A DNA stretch of 64,000 nt from Parasponia andersonii (GCA_002914805.1 JXTB01000003.1:2556775-2620774), one strand, 5' to 3'; shown: positions 11,091 to 22,691, numbered from the stretch's first letter. Numbers and translations are program-made. The notes: a model not told the origin generated them from the sequence alone.

Positions 11091-11792
11091 GATAATTGAT
11101 ACTCTTAGTCCGGAAATTACAGATGCCAAAGCAGTGGTAGTTATTCTCTCTTAGGCTACGTATGTTAATATAAATCTGTAAATTTTAAAGTCGGATGCAT
11201 TGACAGTAGTCAAAACTCATAGTGATGACATTGTTAGTGATTCTGAGTTTGATGATCTTTTATTAGATGCATTTAGTTTGTTGTCATACTTTTCAGGTGT
11301 TTTAGTTAAACATGTACATTGTGAAACTAATGCAGCGGCACATGGCTTAGCAAAGTTCGTTTTAAGATTACACAATGATCTAATTGTTGACTCATGATTT
11401 GTATCATCAATCCTACTCTCATATTTTGAAGTTAATAAATATATAATTAAGAACTAAGAATGTACTTCAGTGTGTAGCAAGTTGAATTGAAAGGATCACA
11501 AGACATTCAAGATGGATTATGGAAAAGAACTTAAAAACAAAGTTTAAGAATACAAGACTTATACTAACAAAGGTCAAATATTTAGTTCTTGTATTTGAAT
11601 ATATGTTTACACATAATATGATCTTAATAACTCAAATTTTTCATAAAATTAAAAATTTTCAAAGTAACACTTGATTGTCTCAAACATAAATATGAAATTT
11701 ATTTTATACAAACTTTTAAATTGATTTATGAATTTCTATAGGTTCCATATTACATAAAAAATAAATTTATAAAAGCACATTTTGAAAATAAT

Positions 11793-13345
11793 TGTTGGGG
11801 CTATTTCTAACACACAATATACCACCGGTATATAAGTCGCAATAAGTAATATAGAGTAAGAGAGTGTCTACATGATTTATAAATGCAAAGTACTAACTGA
11901 AACTAGTTACTAATTTATCCAAACAACAATATTTAATGGTTTGTGTAAGAATCAAAATATAAATAATAATGTAAAAGGAAAGAAAGGAAACTGAAAACTA
12001 AGCAACCAAAATAGTTCTTAGAGTAATAGTAATAAACCTAGAGATACAATCTACCCTCTAACTTCTCCAATTACTTGTTTTCCTCATAAAATAATTATCT
12101 ATGTAGAATTGACAACCAAGAATCTTAAAGTATTCACAAAATCCTTTCCAAGACATAAATGAAAATGTCTAAATAAAATAATATGTTATTCATAATATAA
12201 ATTGATTAGACTCATTAAGTTTATCATTCTCACACAAGATTGCACAAGTTACATAGGTATATTCCTATCCTATGCAAACTCACCCTAAATAGGTGATCTT
12301 ATGATGTTCTATCTATGTTCAAATCTATAATCTTCTTTCCAAGTTCATATAGATTTCACAACAACAATCTATTTAGTGGCCAAGTTTTTTAGATGCATTA
12401 AGCTCAAGATAAAACAACCAACTCAACAATGGATGACAAGAACAATGGAGGAAACAAATATAGTTAGATTATATTAGAGGTTCAACTACCTCCCAAGAGA
12501 TAAAATTTAGCCCATTTTCATACAAAATGAATCACAACACAAATAAAAATATTGATACATATTCAAGTGCAGAAAATGGAAGAGGAAAGAGGAAAGAAAA
12601 ACTCTTTTGAAGCTTTCCCAATCTTATTTCCTTAGCTTGAATCCACCTTCTTGGTATTATTTCTTCCTTAGAATTAGCTTTAGAAATCCTTGCCTGCTAG
12701 GGTTTTTGTTCTCCTTTCCGCACCTTCTGTTCAGATGAGAGAAAGAGAGTTTAAATAAAGGAGCTGTCACGAGCAAAATCCGGATTTTCTACAAATTTTT
12801 GGCACTATGGTGCCGAGATTGGTGCTGCGGCACCACAACTGATAGGAAGCTGGCATTGCGGTGCCAAATGGTGGTGTTGCAGCCCCAAGGTCGAGGTTGT
12901 GGCGCCAATCTTTGGCGTTGCAACGCCACAAACTTGGCACTATAGGCCCATGGAATTTGGGCCGTGATGCTAAGAAAATAGGCCTATAGCCTCATGGAAA
13001 TGGGGCCACGACCTCACTGCATTGGCGCTGTAGCCCCATGATTTTGGGGTTGCGGTGCCACATTTTTGGGATTGTAGTTACATGATTTTTGGGACTGTAG
13101 CCTCATGATTCTTTTGCAGCAGTACCAAGCTGACTTCAAATCTTCCCCTCTTCTTATCGCAATGCAAGTTTTACTCCTAAATACCCTGATTTACCTCCAT
13201 TTTAACTCCAAAATACAATAATCTTCGCTCAATGACATCTCACCTAAAATATGTATTAAAAACAACAAAACAAATAAAAAGAGCTCCAAAATGAACAATT
13301 CTTAAGCTTGAAAGTATAGTAAAGATAATAGTAAAATACTTATCA
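11793..13345 (-). mobile_element. solo LTR of the Tat-like non-autonomous family, TSD ATAAT
   Basis: Begins TGTTGGGGCTATTTC and ends ACTTATCA, flanked by ATAAT at 11788-11792 and 13346-13350. It shares long blocks with the LTRs at 17154-18826 and 20853-21857, for example the CACATAGGTATATTCCTATC region (near 12250 here). By analogy with the complete element at 17154 it is minus-oriented. It sits inside the SIRE-type solo LTR, so it is the youngest layer of this nest. Its special feature is an array of palindromic modules at about 12805-13125. Confidence 0.87.
12805..13125. repeat. array of about 14 short palindromic modules
   Basis: The segment is built of degenerate 16-bp modules of the form TGGCRYTGYRGYRCCA, such as TGGTGCTGCGGCACCA, TGGCATTGCGGTGCCA and TTGGCGTTGCAACGCCA. 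They are separated by 8-15 bp of variable DNA. Each can fold into a 5-7 bp stem with a tiny loop. It is GC-rich in an otherwise AT-rich LTR. The related LTR at 17154-18826 has only one or two modules (about 18405-18470), so the copy number varies between family members. Confidence 0.8.
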
Positions 13346-14330
13346 ATAATTGAAAAAACCTTGAAATAAAAATCAAATATTGCTCTTAGGTATTTTTTGC
13401 AGACTAGTTCCTATTTTTGATCTATCGATTCCTTACCAAATTCTCAATAATTTTTAGATTTAACCGTTAGAATCGTACTACTAACGGCTAGTATTTTTGA
13501 TTGACCGAAAACATACTTTTGGCCTACTGAAAATGACAGATTATCTCTCAAACGATCTAAGATGGCCGGTTTTCATTCAAATCAATAAATAGAAGTTTTT
13601 TTAACATTTGACACAAATTTTGAATATTCCTACATCGAGTAAAACATACTTTCAAATTGTTTGAATCATCTTTTGTGATTCAAACTTTCAGATCCATATT
13701 TTCACAAAAATTACTTGAGCCAAATTAGATTATATTTATTCTCTCTAGGCTTATTTTGTATTTATCATCTTCTCAAGAATCTAGTTGAGTGTATCAACAA
13801 ATAAAATTCAAAATTATATTTGTGAGGTAAAGTTAACACTGAATTCATAAGCAATCCAGTTTAAGTGAGATTGACACCAGAGTCTAAATAGTCAAAATTA
13901 GGCATGACAGAGCCGGATTCAAAGCTATTATAAAGGTGTGAGTATGCTTAAGGAGGAATTACTCGTTATGTAAAAAGATCTGTTAAGTCCATTTTCTTGA
14001 TCCGATAGTGGAATGCTCGAAACGCGTTTCTAAGATTTAGGGACAGAGACAAACCGTCGTATTTATTGAACCTCGTTAAAATAGTATTTGTATTTCTCTA
14101 TCCTTATCTCTTTAATTTATCTTGTGCTTATGCATGCTATTTAGTTATTTTTACTTGTTATTACTTTTACTTGCATAATTTATTTACTTATCAAGAAAAA
14201 TTTGAAAAAAATTTTAAAACTTGATTCACTTCCCCTTTTAGGTTAATTAATCTTCGCGTAACACTAATTTCGTTGGAATAATCTCCTCTTCCAATATAAT
14301 CAGAAGGAATTGTGCCCATTATAATTGTAA

Positions 14331-16899
14331 TAATATTCTATTGGTAATATATGCAATATATGAATTTGCAAAAGATTTTGATTAGTAGCCTAAGTGTTGT
14401 CCATCTACCATTTCGCTTGCGTTTGTGTTTTGATTCCCTGATTTATTGCTTGTAAAAGCTTATCAAGAGGTAGCCCATTTTTTGAGATTCATTATTTAAT
14501 GTTCTATTAATTTTTTTTCTTGACTTTCTCATGCCCATATTAATTAAAATTTCTATTAGAAATTATTCGCAAAAAGAGACCAAAAAGTCTTGTAGATACA
14601 TTTTTGTTATTACTAATAATTAAACAAAGTAAAAGAGAAACACCTAAAGCAAAATTAAATATGATAGAAACACCTAAAGCAAAATTAAATATGATCTTAT
14701 CAAGAACAACAATAACAAAAACACAAATATAATGAAAATTTTAATAAATAAAAAAAAAAGAAGAATGTATAGTTACAAAGAATTTTTTCACAACATCCTT
14801 GTTTTCAAATTCTTCAATAACACTTGAGAGAGAGAAGATGGGTTGGGAGTGTGAGTCTTCTCAAAATTTTATAGTGAATTTTTAGACTAAAGTTTTGGCC
14901 GTATAATGTTACTTATTTATTTATTTTGTATGTTTGAAGAAAATATAAGGGATTTTTTTAGATAAAAGGTCGAATTTTGAATCATACTTTACAAAATGAC
15001 ATTTTTTCAAATATTATTAAAAAATGACTAAATTTTAAGAAGTTAATTAAATTTGACCGTTTTTATATTTAGTATATCAAAATATATTTATTTCTTATTT
15101 AAAAAAATTGACTCTATAAAAAGTAAAAGAAGTAAAAAACGGACATTTATCAAAATAAAATTATAAAATGGTCATTTATTAAATAGGTTTTCAAAGACAA
15201 TATTTTAAGTTGATTGAAAAATAAATCATTTCTTATAAATACTCAAATATAATAATAGTTAACTTTTCGAGGATAATTAATGGCAATGAAGGAAAAGGTA
15301 CAACTCCAAATTTTCTTCTCTCTCTTTTGTTTTTTTCTTATAATTGTTTTTTAATAAAAAAGAGTGTATTTATTAGAGAAGTTGTTATATTGTGACAATT
15401 CTTTTCTAAAAACCAAAACTATTGGTTATTAATGAGAATATTATTTTGAGAAATTTTATTTCAATACAGGATTAAATGTAATACACGTATGATTTCAAAA
15501 AAAAAAATGTATACACATATAAGATTAAATGTATTTCCACTCAAACCTAAATTAAACGTTATCATAGGTTGACTTTAAATAAGAGACTTTGGCCCAAGGG
15601 AGGCTTATTGACTTTGGTGCTAGCCGCCTGGTCCTTGAGCTGGTTGTTAGATTTTATAATTAGCATATTCTTACGTTAAAATTTGGTATATTTACGGTTG
15701 TAAATGTTTTTAAAGCTATGGTTCTAGAGTCCAGAGTACTTTTTATAAAATGAACCTCAAATTACCAAAAGTTGAAGAATTGCGAAACAAATTATTGATG
15801 CAATTTTGTTCTAGGTTCTACATGCTACTGTCATGAAGGAGTGAATTAAAAGATCATCACATTTCCTGGAATATTAAGCATATCAATTTTGAAGTGCTAA
15901 CGTAATTTGAACAAAAGAATAACTAATTTAAACAATGATCAATATATGTAGGGTTTGGACAAACTAATCACATATTATTGTATGTAAAAAGGATAAAATT
16001 TCCTAAACATGTGGTTGAGTAGACTCTTCCAAGATTGAGCTCCAATAAAGACTGGAAAATGAAGCAAGAGGATGATAGACTGAATCCCTTCTCCTTCCCT
16101 AAGATTTTTTGCCCTAAATCAAAAAATTACAACATACCATCTATGTCTTAATACTACATAATATAACTAACACTTAATTGGGTTCAAGTCGGTTAGTAGC
16201 TTAAAGGGCTAGTCGATACTTGATGGGTGGGGTAATCTCAACATCTACAAGTTGGTGGGCTACCATCTCAAGTTTGAAGAGAGATGAATTGAATCAAGAG
16301 GGATCTTGACTTTCTATACTTGCTGATGAAAGATCAATTGTGTTTAAAGGGAGTTCAAGCACATATTGAATCAGGAAGGATATCTATACAAATGTTGATG
16401 GGAAGTCAAACTTCCTGTAGGGATTTCAAGTACAATCTCAATTACGAGGTGTTAGGGAATAATGTCCACATGTTATCAATAAATACGATATAAAACATCA
16501 TAGAACATTAAGAGAAAATAATACTGAACAAAAAAGACACAAATTAATTTAACATAGTTCAGCTAATATTTTCTATGTCTATGGTATACAATTTAGAATA
16601 TTATCTTCTCAAAATTAGGAAATCATAGAAGTAGTTATAACTTTCCCTAACAAGTCTCTTAAGTCCATACTCAGAGAAGTATTCCTCACTCACCAAAATC
16701 ACTCTTATGACTCGTATAGTTGTGTTTAGAGATATATGAGTTAAAACTTAGAATATCCAATTCAAGCATTAGAAATATATCCCATAAACAAAATAGCATC
16801 ATAAATATATCAGGAATTTAAATCTAATGAAACAAGAACCTCACAAATATCTTTAGGACTCATTCTTTCCCAGAATGAGTAAAATGCTATCGATATACG
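14331..16899. other. intergenic stretch, no gene
   Basis: No supported gene. It holds a perfect 30-bp tandem duplication (14636-14695) and otherwise AT-rich DNA. The part 16440-16860 has an LTR-like look (a TTAGGGAATAATGTCC motif and short homopolymers), but I cannot define ends. Confidence 0.5.
14636..14695. repeat. perfect 30-bp tandem duplication
   Basis: The 30-bp unit starting AGAAACACCTAAAGC occurs at 14636-14665 and again without change at 14666-14695. The lack of divergence suggests a recent slippage event. Confidence 0.9.
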
Positions 16900-16970
16900 T
16901 ATATATATATATATAATATATATACATATACATATAATATATATATATATATATATACATATATATATTT
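16900..16970. repeat. AT-rich microsatellite with TAC/GTA interruptions
   Basis: About 70 bp of alternating TA with a few ATAC steps. It is strongly self-complementary and could extrude as a cruciform. Confidence 0.85.
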
Positions 16971-17153
16971 ACACGACTCTTACAAAGGCAAAGAGTCTAT
17001 GGCAGCTGATCAGGATGCGATGGAGAGCCTGCCAAGGCTGGGTCGTGTGTTCCCAGGGTAAAGCGTATTGAAATAGACAATGATTCTTGGCCCCCTCTCC
17101 CTTGTTTTGAGGTAGTTTGTCTCTCATTGTTTAGGCGCTTGTTTGTAGGATTT

Positions 17154-18826
17154 TGTTGGTTGAGTATGCAATTATAAAATCACACACTCCAACACAAGTG
17201 CATATAGTCACAAGTAATATAAATATAGAACTAGAATATCGAACCCACGAAAATTGACTACTAAGTTTAAGCTAAGTATTAAAATTGATTAATTCTAACT
17301 TTATCCAAACAATCAAAATATAGATTTTGAAGGAATAAAATAAAGTAACTAAACTAACATGCAAAATGAATAAAAGATAAACAATAAGAAAATTGTCTAG
17401 ATTTATTAATTCCTCAATCATACTTTAAACACATAATCTCCTAATTTTCCTCTTAAATCAATTAATCTATTAGAGTTATCAACCGAGAATTCAAATATAT
17501 TCACAAATACTTTCTCAAGACATAAGTGAAAACATCTAGATAAGCTAATATGTTACTCGTAACATAAATTGACTAGATTTATTAAGTTTAGTTATTCTCA
17601 CACAAAAGTTGCACAAGTCACATAGGTATATTCCTATTCTATGCAAACTTACCCTAAACTAGATATTCGTACGTTGTTCTACTTATGTCCAAACCTAAAT
17701 TCTCCTTCCCAAGTTTATAAAGTTTTCACTCAAAAATCTATTTAGTGATCAATTAAATAGAAACAGTATGCACAAAAAAAAGCAAATAACTCAACAATGG
17801 ATTTAATTAATAAAATAGTAGAGAAATATACAAATAAAATATTTAAGGTTAGTTCACATAGTAAAACTAGATAAAGAAATATTTAATTCGTAATATTAAT
17901 TGAGAACAATAACATTATAATCTAATAAACTCAAGAAATACAAAATTAAAGAGAGAAAAGTTATAGAACTCCTTCTTAGAAAAGCTTAAAAGTGTTCATG
18001 GAGGTTGTCAAGCTCCTCCTCCAAGCTTGGCTCTTACTCCCTTGAATTCTCTCTCTAGGATTTGCTCTCAACTACTCTACTCTCTAAATATGGAAAATAT
18101 AAAGAAAAACTTACAAGAAATAGAAGAAAGGAATAACCTAAGAACAAACTAATGTTGATGTTGATAAAGAAATCAAGAAATGGATAGGTTGGAGCATGTA
18201 TTGATCTTCTTCTTCCTCCTCTTCCTCTTTTTTTATGGCTTCCACTCTCTCTCTCTCTCTCTATCTCAACATATCTTTTTCAATCCCAAAGATAGAATTT
18301 TAAAGAGGTGGCTCATGCAAACTTAAGACTGACTGAATTTAGACCCTTGGATGATCAAAAAGTTGATCTCGACCGTCAATTGTTGACTTAGGACGTAGGA
18401 GGTGGTGTCACAGAATGGCGTCGTAGCACCAAAATTACCTAAGAGTTGGCACTGCAGTGCCACTTTCTGCTGGTTTAATGACTCAGTTTCCTGGGTGCTT
18501 CATTTCTTCATTTGAGCTCTGATTTGCGTCATTTTTGTTGCCTTACGACTGTATCGGATTGAACTTATATTTTAATGATTTGAAAGACCAGCATTACGAC
18601 TGTATCGGATTGAAATTATATTTTCATGATTTGAAAGACCTATTTGTGAGTAACAAATTCACTTTATTCTGTATCCAACACCTTTGTTTCATTCTCCTGT
18701 CAATATAAACAAACAAAACATCAAAACAATAAGAAAAACACTTTAAATAACTTAATTCAAATAAAAACATAGCAAAACTTAAGACATAGTAACACTAGAT
18801 AACTCTAATTTTATGGACTTAATACA
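17154..18826 (-). repeat. 3' LTR of the Tat-like element
   Basis: Runs from TGTTGGTTGAGTATG to GGACTTAATACA (plus strand), giving TG...CA ends and 1673 bp. The left 1 kb matches 20853-21857 closely, including the 5' flank of the CACATAGGTATATTCC motif. The right 670 bp is absent from the other copy. Contains a CT microsatellite (about 18248-18264) and one intact palindromic module (TTGGCACTGCAGTGCCA near 18446-18462). A 50-bp direct duplication with the core TTACGACTGTATCGGATTGA occurs near 18541 and 18593. Confidence 0.82.
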
Positions 18827-18840
18827 CCCCAAACTTAAGA
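18827..18840 (-). other. polypurine tract of the Tat-like element
   Basis: Minus strand TTAAGTTTGGGGTG, directly before the minus-strand start of the 3' LTR. It gives the direction of the element and the LTR boundary. Confidence 0.7.
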
Positions 18841-20832
18841 TTGTACTAGTCCTTGAGAAAAAGAAAATGAAAAACGTCTAAAAACACACAAGTGGTATTA
18901 TGTAGGTACTGATGATTTCCAATTGGTTCCTTAATACTCACATAATATTATAACTTAAAGAAAAATACAAATATTGGCTAGGTATTAAGAATAACTCAAG
19001 AGCATGTCACATTTCAAACTGGATTTTCTATGTGTGTATGTCTTTCTCCTATTGTTGTGTGAAATCCGGCTAATTTTATGCAAATATATATTAAGCACAA
19101 AATTTCAAAGGTAACAATCAAGTTCCATAAGTTTGCTTTTCAAATTCATCTCCACAAATATAGATAGACACAACACTAAGGATCAAAACATCTTCATTAA
19201 GGTTGTAATATAGGCTTAGGTGAAGGTATGATATTTTGGATAAAGTAACTCAAATCACCCTTAAGCATATTAACTCTAGGACTCATGTAGAGCTATTCTT
19301 TCACACACCAAGTAATGCACCAATAAAATCAAAATTTCTTTTTCTTCCATCAACATATACTCAAACACTTATTTTATTTTATTTTTTGTTGAGTTGTACA
19401 CCCCTAAACTTACTTTCTTTCATGAACAAGTGTGTAACTCTCTTTTTTTTTTGTTTTTGTTTTTTTTTTTCAGTATTACTCCACCCATCCTCCCATAATA
19501 TAGCGTAGCTCAAAATGATTCAATAAGGACCATCAATATGCTCAAAGGATAAATGTTGAATGATATTATTTTAGGTAAAGCTAATATGTTTGTGGTTGAA
19601 AAAAAAAAAGCTTTACAAGGTTCAAAATGGGTGGACTAGGAATAAAATATGTCATGGTTAGCTTAAAAGGCTCATGCGATCCAAAGATTGCCTAAATCCT
19701 TTCCTTAGTGACGTGTTATCTAGGATTTTATCTTAATAGATTATCAAGAAAATTCTAGTACTTATGGGATTATCAAAATGTTATGTTTATATAAACATTT
19801 TCTAGATTCACTCACAAATCAAAGATCAAGGTATTCTGCTCAAGTATAGACTTTCACAATCAAAATAGAACTAACACAAGAATTATCCATAAGACTAAGC
19901 CAATATCCACATTTTTCAATAAGTTATGCACAAATTCACCTCAAGTTCTTATCATTAGAATACGGTAATAACTAAAGAAAGTACAAAATACTTCTAATTA
20001 TTCAAACACACAATCACACAGCAAGAAAAAGAAATAGACAAAAACAAATAGATAAATAAACATAAGCACAATCTAACAAGGATTACTCCCCCCCTCCAAA
20101 CTTAGCATGCAAAATATTCAAAAAATTAAAGCATAAAAGAATGAGTTTAGAGATACTTCTCTTGTTGGCATATAGCTATAAAACTTGATTTCCTTGAAAT
20201 GGCACTAACTCTTTGGATTGCACAAAACACAAACATGGAAAAATAACACACAAACATGAAAAAGTTAACACTTGGGTTGCCTCCTAAGAAGCGCTTGAAT
20301 TATTATCTCCAGCTTGACTTAGGTGAATGCTTATCAAAGAATGGTTGTCGCCCATAAAGTGTGGCTGGCATACATCACTAAGAATGAGTTTTTGATGCAA
20401 TGGCCCTCATGCTTGACCGAATATAGACAGTTGTTGCTCATAAATCCAAAATAGCTTGATTTCAAATAATAAGCTTCAAAGGAAAATTTTACCTTTGGTT
20501 CATGCTTGTAGAAAGTGTAGTATTAAGATAGTAGCTCTAGTAGCAAACAAGACTCTGTCAGTGGTATACACGTGTAGACCAATAATACAGCCAAATCATT
20601 GGTCTCTTAGACTTTCTCATCTGCCAACACGTCTTGTTGTTGTTCTTCTTCAAGTTCTCTTAAAGATTCTTCAAAACAACATATTGAGACACTTTGTTAA
20701 AATTTTACCCAGCATTATGAACCTCATAAACAAAGCAAAACACAAAAAAGTAAAAAAAAAAAAAAGAAAAGTTTGAAGTAAAATTAGAATTGATTGGTAT
20801 TAATATTAACAAAGAAATAATGTTTCAAGCTC
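18841..20832 (-). other. internal region of the Tat-like element, no gene
   Basis: About 2 kb with stops in every frame. It is AT-rich with T-homopolymers near 19440-19470. I see no gag, protease or pol motif in either direction. Its role would be packaging and transmission of the RNA only. Confidence 0.7.
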
Positions 20833-20850
20833 CGGCAATAGCGCCAAAAG
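20833..20850 (-). other. primer-binding site of the Tat-like element
   Basis: Minus strand CTTTTGGCGCTATTGCCG lies two bases from the LTR edge at 20853. It matches the pattern at 61957 (TGGCACCGTTGTCGGGGA) of the Athila/Tat-like element in this same window. Confidence 0.72.
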
Positions 20851-20852
20851 CT

Positions 20853-21857
20853 TGTGGGTTAGAGTATACAATTATAAAACCACACACTCCTATATAAGTG
20901 CATATGGTCATAAGTAATATAAACATAGAAGAAGAGTGTTGAATCCACAAAGAATGATTACTAAGTCTATGCTAAATATTAAAATTGGTCAATTCTAATT
21001 TTGTCCAAACAACTAATATATAGATTTTTAAGAAATAAAATAAAGCAACTAAACTAACATGAAAAATGAATAAAAGATAAACAATAAGAAAAATTTCTAG
21101 ATTTACTAATTCCCCAACCATATGTTAAACACACAATATTCCAATTTCCCTCTTAAATCAATTAATCTATTAGAGTTATCAACCGAGAATTCAAATATAT
21201 TCACAAATTCTTTCTCAAGACATAAGTAAAAACATCTAGACAAGCTAACATAAATTGACTAGATTCATTAAGTTTAGTTATTTTCACACAAAGGTTGCAC
21301 AAGTCACATAGGTATATTCCTATCTTATGCAAACTTACCCCAAACTAAGTAATTTTATGTTGTTCTACCTATGTCTAAACCTAACTTCTCCTTCCCAACT
21401 TCATAAAGGTTTCACTCAAAAATATATTTAGTGATCAATTAAATAGATACAATAAGCACATGGTAAATCAAATAACTTAACAATGGATTTAATTAATAAA
21501 ATAGGAGAGAAATATACAAATAAAATATTTAAGGTTAGTTCACATAGTAAAACTAGATAAAGAAATATTTAATTCATAATATTAATTGAGAAAAATAATA
21601 TTATAATCTAATGAACTCAAGAAATACAAAATTAAAGAGAGAAAAGTTATAGAACTCCTTCTTAGAAAAGCTTAAAAGTGTTCATGGAGGTTGTCAAGCT
21701 CCCTCTCCAAGCTTGGCTCTTGCTCTCTTGAATCTTCTCTCTAGGATTTACTCTCAACCATACTATTCTCAAAATATAGAAAATATAAAGAAACGCTGGC
21801 AAGAAAAGGAAGAAAAGAAAATCCTAAGAACATACTATGATGTTGATATTGATAAGG
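20853..21857 (-). repeat. 5' LTR of the Tat-like element, truncated
   Basis: Starts TGTGGGTTAGAGTATAC and matches 17154-18200 over about 1 kb with small indels. It stops abruptly at about 21857, lacking the last 670 bp that the 3' LTR has. Since the LTR is minus-oriented, the lost part is its upstream end with the promoter. Copia-B LTR sequence follows directly. Confidence 0.8.
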
Positions 21858-21902
21858 ATTTGATTCATTTTGATTAAGAATAAGCATTCATCAAATTTAA
21901 TA

Positions 21903-22149
21903 TGGTACTAGAGCCGATATCTTGAAATATCTAGCAAAACAAAACTATGAGTATGCCATTGAAGCTACACACGCCAAACAGCTCCCACGACTATCGCCGA
22001 GCACATCTCCTTGCTACGCTGAGTTCGCCAAACATGCAAAGTCTGTCAAAAATCTACTGTGTTGCCACGACCATCGTGTTATACCACCTTGTACAGCCTC
22101 CGCTACCACCGTTGACCTTAGTCTACTAAGGTATTACTATATAACTCTA
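21903..22149 (+). other. copia-B primer-binding site and leader
   Basis: TGGTACTAGAGCC (21903-21915) resembles the tRNA-Met primer-binding site TGGTATCAGAGCC. It follows the LTR end CATCA by nine bases, the normal spacing. The next 230 bp is leader-like DNA with no gag motif. It is cut at 22149 by the next LTR insertion; the gag probably resumes after 25880. Confidence 0.65.
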
Positions 22150-22691
22150 TGTTTTATGGTTTTCCCAGTTTTTGGGATTGATTCTAAAATAAGAATTAGT
22201 AGTAATTAAGTATATGATTAGCAAGACTTAAGCAAGCTTAATAGAACTACACGTGTTATGGAACAAATAAAGAAAATGACATATATTAGAGCCAAAAATA
22301 CGTGTCATTTAAGGCATTTTCATCCATGCTTGAACTGCAAGCTGTTGAAGCCAAACCATATGTCACTTGGAGCCAAACTACTTGTTGTTTTGGGAGCTCC
22401 TCTAGCCGAAGCTAAGTTGTATGCCATTTAGTCCTCCATGCAAGCTATGTATAGCTTGTGCACAAGCTATCCACTAATGTTAAACAATTCTAGAGAACTC
22501 TGGAAGTCTCCAAATTGTGACTAAAGGACTTGTAATTACAAGTACTTGTTGCCTTAGTACTTCCATAGTAAGCTAGCTAACAAGGGCTTAACACCTAATC
22601 TTCTTGTCCATTAAGAAAAGCTAGCTAATAGGCACTTGACACCTCATTCCTTTGTAGTAGAAGCCCCCTTGTAGTATAAGACATTCCTTAC

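Larger units (their letters stand above)
11385..14263 (+). mobile_element. SIRE-type copia solo LTR with a nested insertion, TSD CTAAT
   Basis: Starts TGTTGACTCATG and ends CGCGTAACA, flanked by CTAAT at 11380-11384 and 14264-14268. It is homologous to the LTR at 24129-25879. Both contain TTTTTGATTGACCGAAAA-like palindromic motifs, one or more GAGATTGACACCAGAGTCTA units, a GACAGAGCCGGATTCAA block and an AATTCAC/ATTCACTTCCCC end. These are features of SIRE/Maximus LTRs. It is interrupted at 11793-13345 by another solo LTR; without this its own length is about 1321 bp. It disrupts the RNase H-like remnant. Confidence 0.85.
11100..14330 (+). pseudogene. RNase H-like (RVT_3) coding remnant, split by nested LTRs
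   Basis: Around 11100-11384 the plus strand encodes the second half of a plant RNase H-like domain: SPEITDAKAVV near 11110, KSDALTVVKTHSDD (about 11190-11230), and the C-terminal block with HVHCETNAAAHGLAKFVLR (about 11309-11367). Such domains occur at the ends of plant LINE polyproteins and in stand-alone reverse transcriptase-like genes. The frame is cut at 11384 by a SIRE-type solo LTR. After the second TSD copy it seems to resume at about 14264 with a LISLE...GIV segment like the usual end of this domain, but with stops. The first half also has a stop and a degraded stretch at about 11150-11190. It is a dead fragment; whether from a LINE or a host-like gene is open. Confidence 0.65.
17154..21857 (-). 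mobile_element. non-autonomous Tat/Ogre-like LTR element
   Basis: A minus-oriented element: 5' LTR 20853-21857 (truncated), primer-binding site 20833-20850, internal region of about 2 kb without a coding frame, polypurine tract 18827-18840 and 3' LTR 17154-18826. The primer-binding site reads CTTTTGGCGCTATTGCCG on the minus strand, like the TGGCGCCGTTGCCGGGG type of Athila/Tat elements. The internal region has the CACTTGGGTTGCCTCCTAAG motif (near 20270-20290) that I recall from plant Tat-type non-coding regions. No gag or pol can be read, so it depends on proteins from a relative. It inserted into the copia-B LTR; the right end and TSD were lost by deletion. Confidence 0.8.
17066..21893 (+). 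repeat. copia-B 5' LTR, interrupted by a nested element
   Basis: The part 17066-17153 aligns with the first half of the LTR at 29886-30046 (TAGACAATGA...CTCCC...GTAAGATT-type blocks). After the inserted element, 21858-21893 aligns with its end (ATTTGATTCATT...CATCA). The inserted non-autonomous element occupies 17154-21857. About 30-40 bp of the LTR middle is missing at the right junction, so the insertion was followed by a deletion. The terminal TG is mutated to TA. Divergence from the 3' LTR is high, so the two LTRs may belong to one very old element or to two members of the family. Confidence 0.68.

Noticed and set aside
12805..13125. Palindromic array as rho-independent terminators or CRISPR
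   Set aside because: Plant nuclear context, no U-tracts after the hairpins and no constant repeat.
17154..21857. Exact TSD (GATTT) for the Tat-like element
   Set aside because: GATTT occurs at both junctions, but the right LTR end lacks the CA terminus and 670 bp, so it is not a true TSD pair.
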